Positions 46,291-47,965 of a DNA stretch of 47,965 nucleotides are shown in pieces. How positions within the stretch are numbered: the first letter of the stretch is position 1; the number at the start of each line of letters is the position of its first letter. Origin of the DNA: Alphaproteobacteria bacterium. Lineage in GTDB: Bacteria > Pseudomonadota > Alphaproteobacteria > Geminicoccales > Geminicoccaceae. The DNA is taken from assembly GCA_030431615.1 (NCBI GenBank), contig JAUIID010000012.1:1-47965 (forward strand). Direction: 5' to 3'. The translations under genes were made by a program, and so were the position numbers. The notes beneath the pieces were generated by a model. It saw nothing but the letters and a program-made list of their open reading frames with translations. It was not told where the DNA came from and ran no database searches.

Positions 46291-46366
46291 CGGTGGCCGC
46301 CGGCGCGTTGGGGACGGTCGGCTTGCAGCCGACCACGAGCAAGACCAGGACGAGTCGCTGCACCAT
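45623..46366 (-). CDS. Lipoprotein of myxobacterial character, apparently frameshifted and cut at the junction
   Basis: A lipoprotein signal (MVQRLVLVLLVVGC) starts the protein at ATG 46366. The mature part is acidic and Ala/Pro-rich with EHAEWVARELDPWNERMWDD and HQRVDFVYGVLAADLMLEAM. Near 45,845 coding character (third-position GC, plausible residues) moves to the neighbouring frame, where HDLRRWRATDPGDLRAWSTY, CTDKIARVVPVLCGAEKQ and CGGKRIVGEPKEP follow; the annotated frame instead gives an Arg/Pro/Ser-rich tail to the stop at 45623. The better frame is open into the junction. No known family recognised. Confidence 0.6.
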   Translation of the reverse strand: MVQRLVLVLLVVGCKPTVPNAPAATVTPEPATSEDALPALPEDLVPSLGDAHALLERLHAEPKPRRDEPFASEAEHAEWVARELDPWNERMWDDVVEPFGRAMPKGRPPADADDATWLAHQRVDFVYGVLAADLMLEAMVVQYRVPLPDGARDDPQLEPGLDRSHQLVEAYRHSCTTFDGGEQPIRETCAPGPRTAPTRSPGSSPCCAARRSRPAWPQAFPVAASGSSASRRNPRPARPAAERLVSD

Positions 46367-46417
46367 CCCATTATGTCCCGTGGCGTCACGGGACATGCCA
46401 CGGGTCCGTGGGGCCGA

Positions 46418-47059
46418 TCATCCCGGTCCAACCACGGCCGCGTCTCTCTCGAGCCACTCCCAGGGCGGGGTCTCATCGAGCCACGGGAGCAAGCAGAACT
46501 CGATCGGTGGCGGGTCGAGCTGCTCGTACAGGCAGATCGTCGTCTCGTAGCCGGGGATCGGGTAGTAGGACTCGTCGAGCGTCCAGGGTGCCTGCGCGAG
46601 GGGGCAAGGGCTGCCGGCGGGCACCGTCACCCCGAGCCACCGGTGGTCGACCTCCGGGGGAACTGCCTCGCCGAAGAACTCGGGCTCGCACGACATGTCG
46701 ATGCCCATCGAGGTCGAGCTCGAGCCCTCGGACGAGCCCGAATCGGTGCTCTCGGACCCCGTAGAGGAGGTTTCGTCACCGGTCGAGCCGACCTCGCCCC
46801 CCGAGGACGTCCCCCCCGACGAGCTCGCATCGCCACCCTCGCTGGAGGTCGAGGTCGAGTCCGCGTCTTCGGCCGCGGTCGAGGACGATGTGTCCGGCTC
46901 GCTCCCACTGGTGTCCGTCGAGCTCGCATCGTTGGAGCTGCTCGTGGTGGTGGTGTCGTCGACGTCGTTTCCGTCCTCCTCCGCCGAGCCGCTCCCACAC
47001 GCCGCGAGAAGTCCGAGTACGACAACGCAGACAGTGGCGCTTCCGATCCGCAGTTTCAT
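46418..47059 (-). CDS. Secreted lipoprotein with Ser/Thr/Asp/Gly-rich linker, myxobacterial type
   Basis: A 213-residue precursor. Lipoprotein signal VCVVVLGLLAACGSG, then about 95 residues made almost only of Ser, Thr, Asp, Glu and Gly, then a compact C-terminal domain with Cys in DMSCEPEFFG, GSPCPLAQAP, TTICLYEQL and EFCLLPWLDE, suggesting two disulfides. This build is common in Nannocystis/Plesiocystis-like myxobacteria and foreign to the rest of the window. Start ATG 47059. Strong third-position GC through the linker supports this frame over the overlapping tail of the TetR frame. Confidence 0.75.
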   Translation of the reverse strand: MKLRIGSATVCVVVLGLLAACGSGSAEEDGNDVDDTTTTSSSNDASSTDTSGSEPDTSSSTAAEDADSTSTSSEGGDASSSGGTSSGGEVGSTGDETSSTGSESTDSGSSEGSSSTSMGIDMSCEPEFFGEAVPPEVDHRWLGVTVPAGSPCPLAQAPWTLDESYYPIPGYETTICLYEQLDPPPIEFCLLPWLDETPPWEWLERDAAVVGPG

Positions 47060-47705
47060 GACCACGGGCAAAGCAAGTGCCGTGCCGCAGCCGGCCCGCG
47101 CCGCAGACGGAGCACCAGCGGTCGCACAGCGCGGTCGCAATCGTGTCCATGGCCCCCTTGGCCGCATCCGGCCCCAGCAGCTCGCGCTGCAGCGCAATGA
47201 GGAACATTCCCGACAGGCCGTGAAAGACCTCCTCGGGCTCGATGTCCGCGCGGATGCGGCCCTTGGCGATCCAGTCCTGCGCGAGGCCAACGAAGAGCTC
47301 GCGGTCGCCGTCCTCGTTGGCCTGGAGCTCTTCGGGTGGCAGGCGCAGCGAGAGCGCGGCAATCGTGGCGGGGTCGAGCAGCAGATTGAGGAACGGGTGC
47401 GCGACGAGCCGCGTCATCGGGGCGCGAAGCAGCGCCATCATCGCCTCGCGGGGCTCCGCGATCGCATCGAGCTCGGCGATGAGCATGTCGCGAAAGGTCT
47501 GCTCCTCCCGCCGAGAGATCGCCATGAACAGCGCCTCCTTGCTCGGGAAGAACTGATAGAAGCTGCCCTTGCCGATGCCGGCATCGCTGGCCAGTGCCTC
47601 GACCGTCGTCTTCGCCAGGCCGTAGCGGACGAAGCGATCGCGACCGCGGGTGAGCAGCCGCTCCTCGACCGCCGCGCGCTCGGACTCAGTGAGAGCGCGC
47701 GGCAT
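46776..47705 (-). CDS. TetR/AcrR-family transcriptional regulator (C-terminal frame uncertain)
   Basis: The N-terminal helix-turn-helix is typical: RFVRYGLAKTTVEALASDAG, then IGKGSFYQFFPSKEALFMAI. A helical ligand-binding domain follows to about residue 200 (VFHGLSGMFLIALQRELLGP). The usual family length would end near 47,080, but this frame stays open to 46776 and overlaps the preceding lipoprotein gene by 284 nt with an Arg/Cys/Gly-rich tail that does not look real. A one-base error near 47,100 would give a stop overlapping the lipoprotein start. Its ATG lies inside the end of the AarF-like gene. Confidence 0.75.
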   Translation of the reverse strand: MPRALTESERAAVEERLLTRGRDRFVRYGLAKTTVEALASDAGIGKGSFYQFFPSKEALFMAISRREEQTFRDMLIAELDAIAEPREAMMALLRAPMTRLVAHPFLNLLLDPATIAALSLRLPPEELQANEDGDRELFVGLAQDWIAKGRIRADIEPEEVFHGLSGMFLIALQRELLGPDAAKGAMDTIATALCDRWCSVCGAGRLRHGTCFARGHETADRKRHCLRCRTRTSRGVWERLGGGGRKRRRRHHHHEQLQRCELDGHQWERAGHIVLDRGRRRGLDLDLQRGWRCELVGGDVLGGRGRLDR

Positions 47706-47965
47706 CGGCCTCGCAGTCCGTCAGGCTCTCGAGCGGATGCGCGAGGACGTCGTCGAGGATGTCGCGCAGAGCCACGTCCGCCCGCAGGCGGGTGAGCAGC
47801 GACCACAGGCCCCACTGCAGCCTCGCGATCCACAGGTACGGCGCCGGCAGATCCATGTGCCGCGCGTTCGGGTTGGTGGGGCCGTTGTAGTCCATGCCCT
47901 CGCGAACATATGCCGGCGTGAAGGCAAAGTGCGGCTGCAGCAGCGGACGGTGCAGGTGCTCCATC
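47686..47965 (-). CDS. AarF/UbiB (ABC1) kinase-like protein, C-terminal end (runs off the window edge)
   Basis: About 92 C-terminal residues. The stretch FAFTPAYVREGMDYNGPTNP followed by DLPAPYLWIARLQWGLWSLL and TRLRADVALRDILDDVL resembles the end of ABC1/AarF atypical kinases, where a Tyr-x-x-x-x-Arg-x-x-x-Gly-Leu helix closes the fold. The catalytic part is outside the window, so the assignment is tentative. It overlaps the TetR start by 20 nt on the same strand. Confidence 0.5.
   Translation of the reverse strand, partial: MEHLHRPLLQPHFAFTPAYVREGMDYNGPTNPNARHMDLPAPYLWIARLQWGLWSLLTRLRADVALRDILDDVLAHPLESLTDCEADAARSH

Noticed and set aside
46776-47058. Cys-rich TetR tail as a zinc ribbon
   Set aside because: Cys spacing is irregular and the overlapping lipoprotein frame carries the coding signal.

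Overview
The window is a GC-rich, densely packed piece of a Gram-negative genome. From 1 to about 45,615 everything fits an alphaproteobacterium of the Rhodospirillales/Geminicoccales type. The evidence is the gene order zapA - 6S RNA - 5-formyl-THF cyclo-ligase, rpmH-rnpA-yidD-yidC-(hpt)-engB-argB, moxR-DUF58-DUF4159 beside DUF1285-nudix-DUF6111-cca, and rpsB-tsf-pyrH-frr-uppS-cdsA-dxr-rseP-bamA, plus lineage-typical small families (DUF4164, DUF6111). The genus assignment is an inference; no rRNA is present.

Layout. 1-2.4 kb: tkt-gap carbon-metabolism operon (minus strand; gap runs off the left edge). 2.6-4.9 kb: DUF4164, zapA, 6S RNA, cyclo-ligase and YmdB-type phosphoesterase. 4.8-8.3 kb: a tiny HisKA-only protein, gamma-glutamyltransferase and RlmI. 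8.4-11.9 kb: type I secretion ABC transporter plus HlyD-type adaptor. 11.9-13.7 kb: orphan sensor kinase with a small lipoprotein. 14.0-18.9 kb: rpmH to argB. 18.9-20.0 kb: a small membrane protein and a glutathione transferase. 20.2-23.3 kb: a bufferin-type (MNIO-modified, copper-related) RiPP operon, namely a YHS-domain protein, a BufA-like precursor with four cysteines, BufB (DUF692 MNIO), BufC (DUF2063) and BufD (DoxX). 23.4-25.5 kb: SDR, diheme cytochrome c and cytochrome c'/c556. 25.6-32.4 kb: moxR module. 32.6-36.3 kb: DUF1285, nudix, DUF6111, cca and an FAD protein. 36.4-45.6 kb: translation, isoprenoid, phospholipid and outer-membrane biogenesis genes.

At about 45,612-45,625 the BamA reading frame stops looking like BamA in the middle of its beta-barrel. 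The remaining 2.3 kb has a different character: minus-strand lipoproteins, one with a Ser/Thr/Asp/Gly-rich linker typical of myxobacteria (Nannocystis/Plesiocystis type), a TetR regulator and an AarF/UbiB-like C-terminus. Genes on both sides are cut at the same point. An assembly chimera is the simplest reading; a real rearrangement would destroy an essential gene.

The most interesting biology is the bufferin operon. Its precursor carries an extra charged C-terminal tail, a perfect 10-bp hairpin separates precursor from modification enzymes, and a secreted YHS-domain protein heads the operon. Other notable points are an rnpA without any ATG/GTG/TTG start at the right place, a 92-residue stand-alone histidine-kinase dimerisation domain, and a 20-bp tandem duplication spanning the tkt stop codon.
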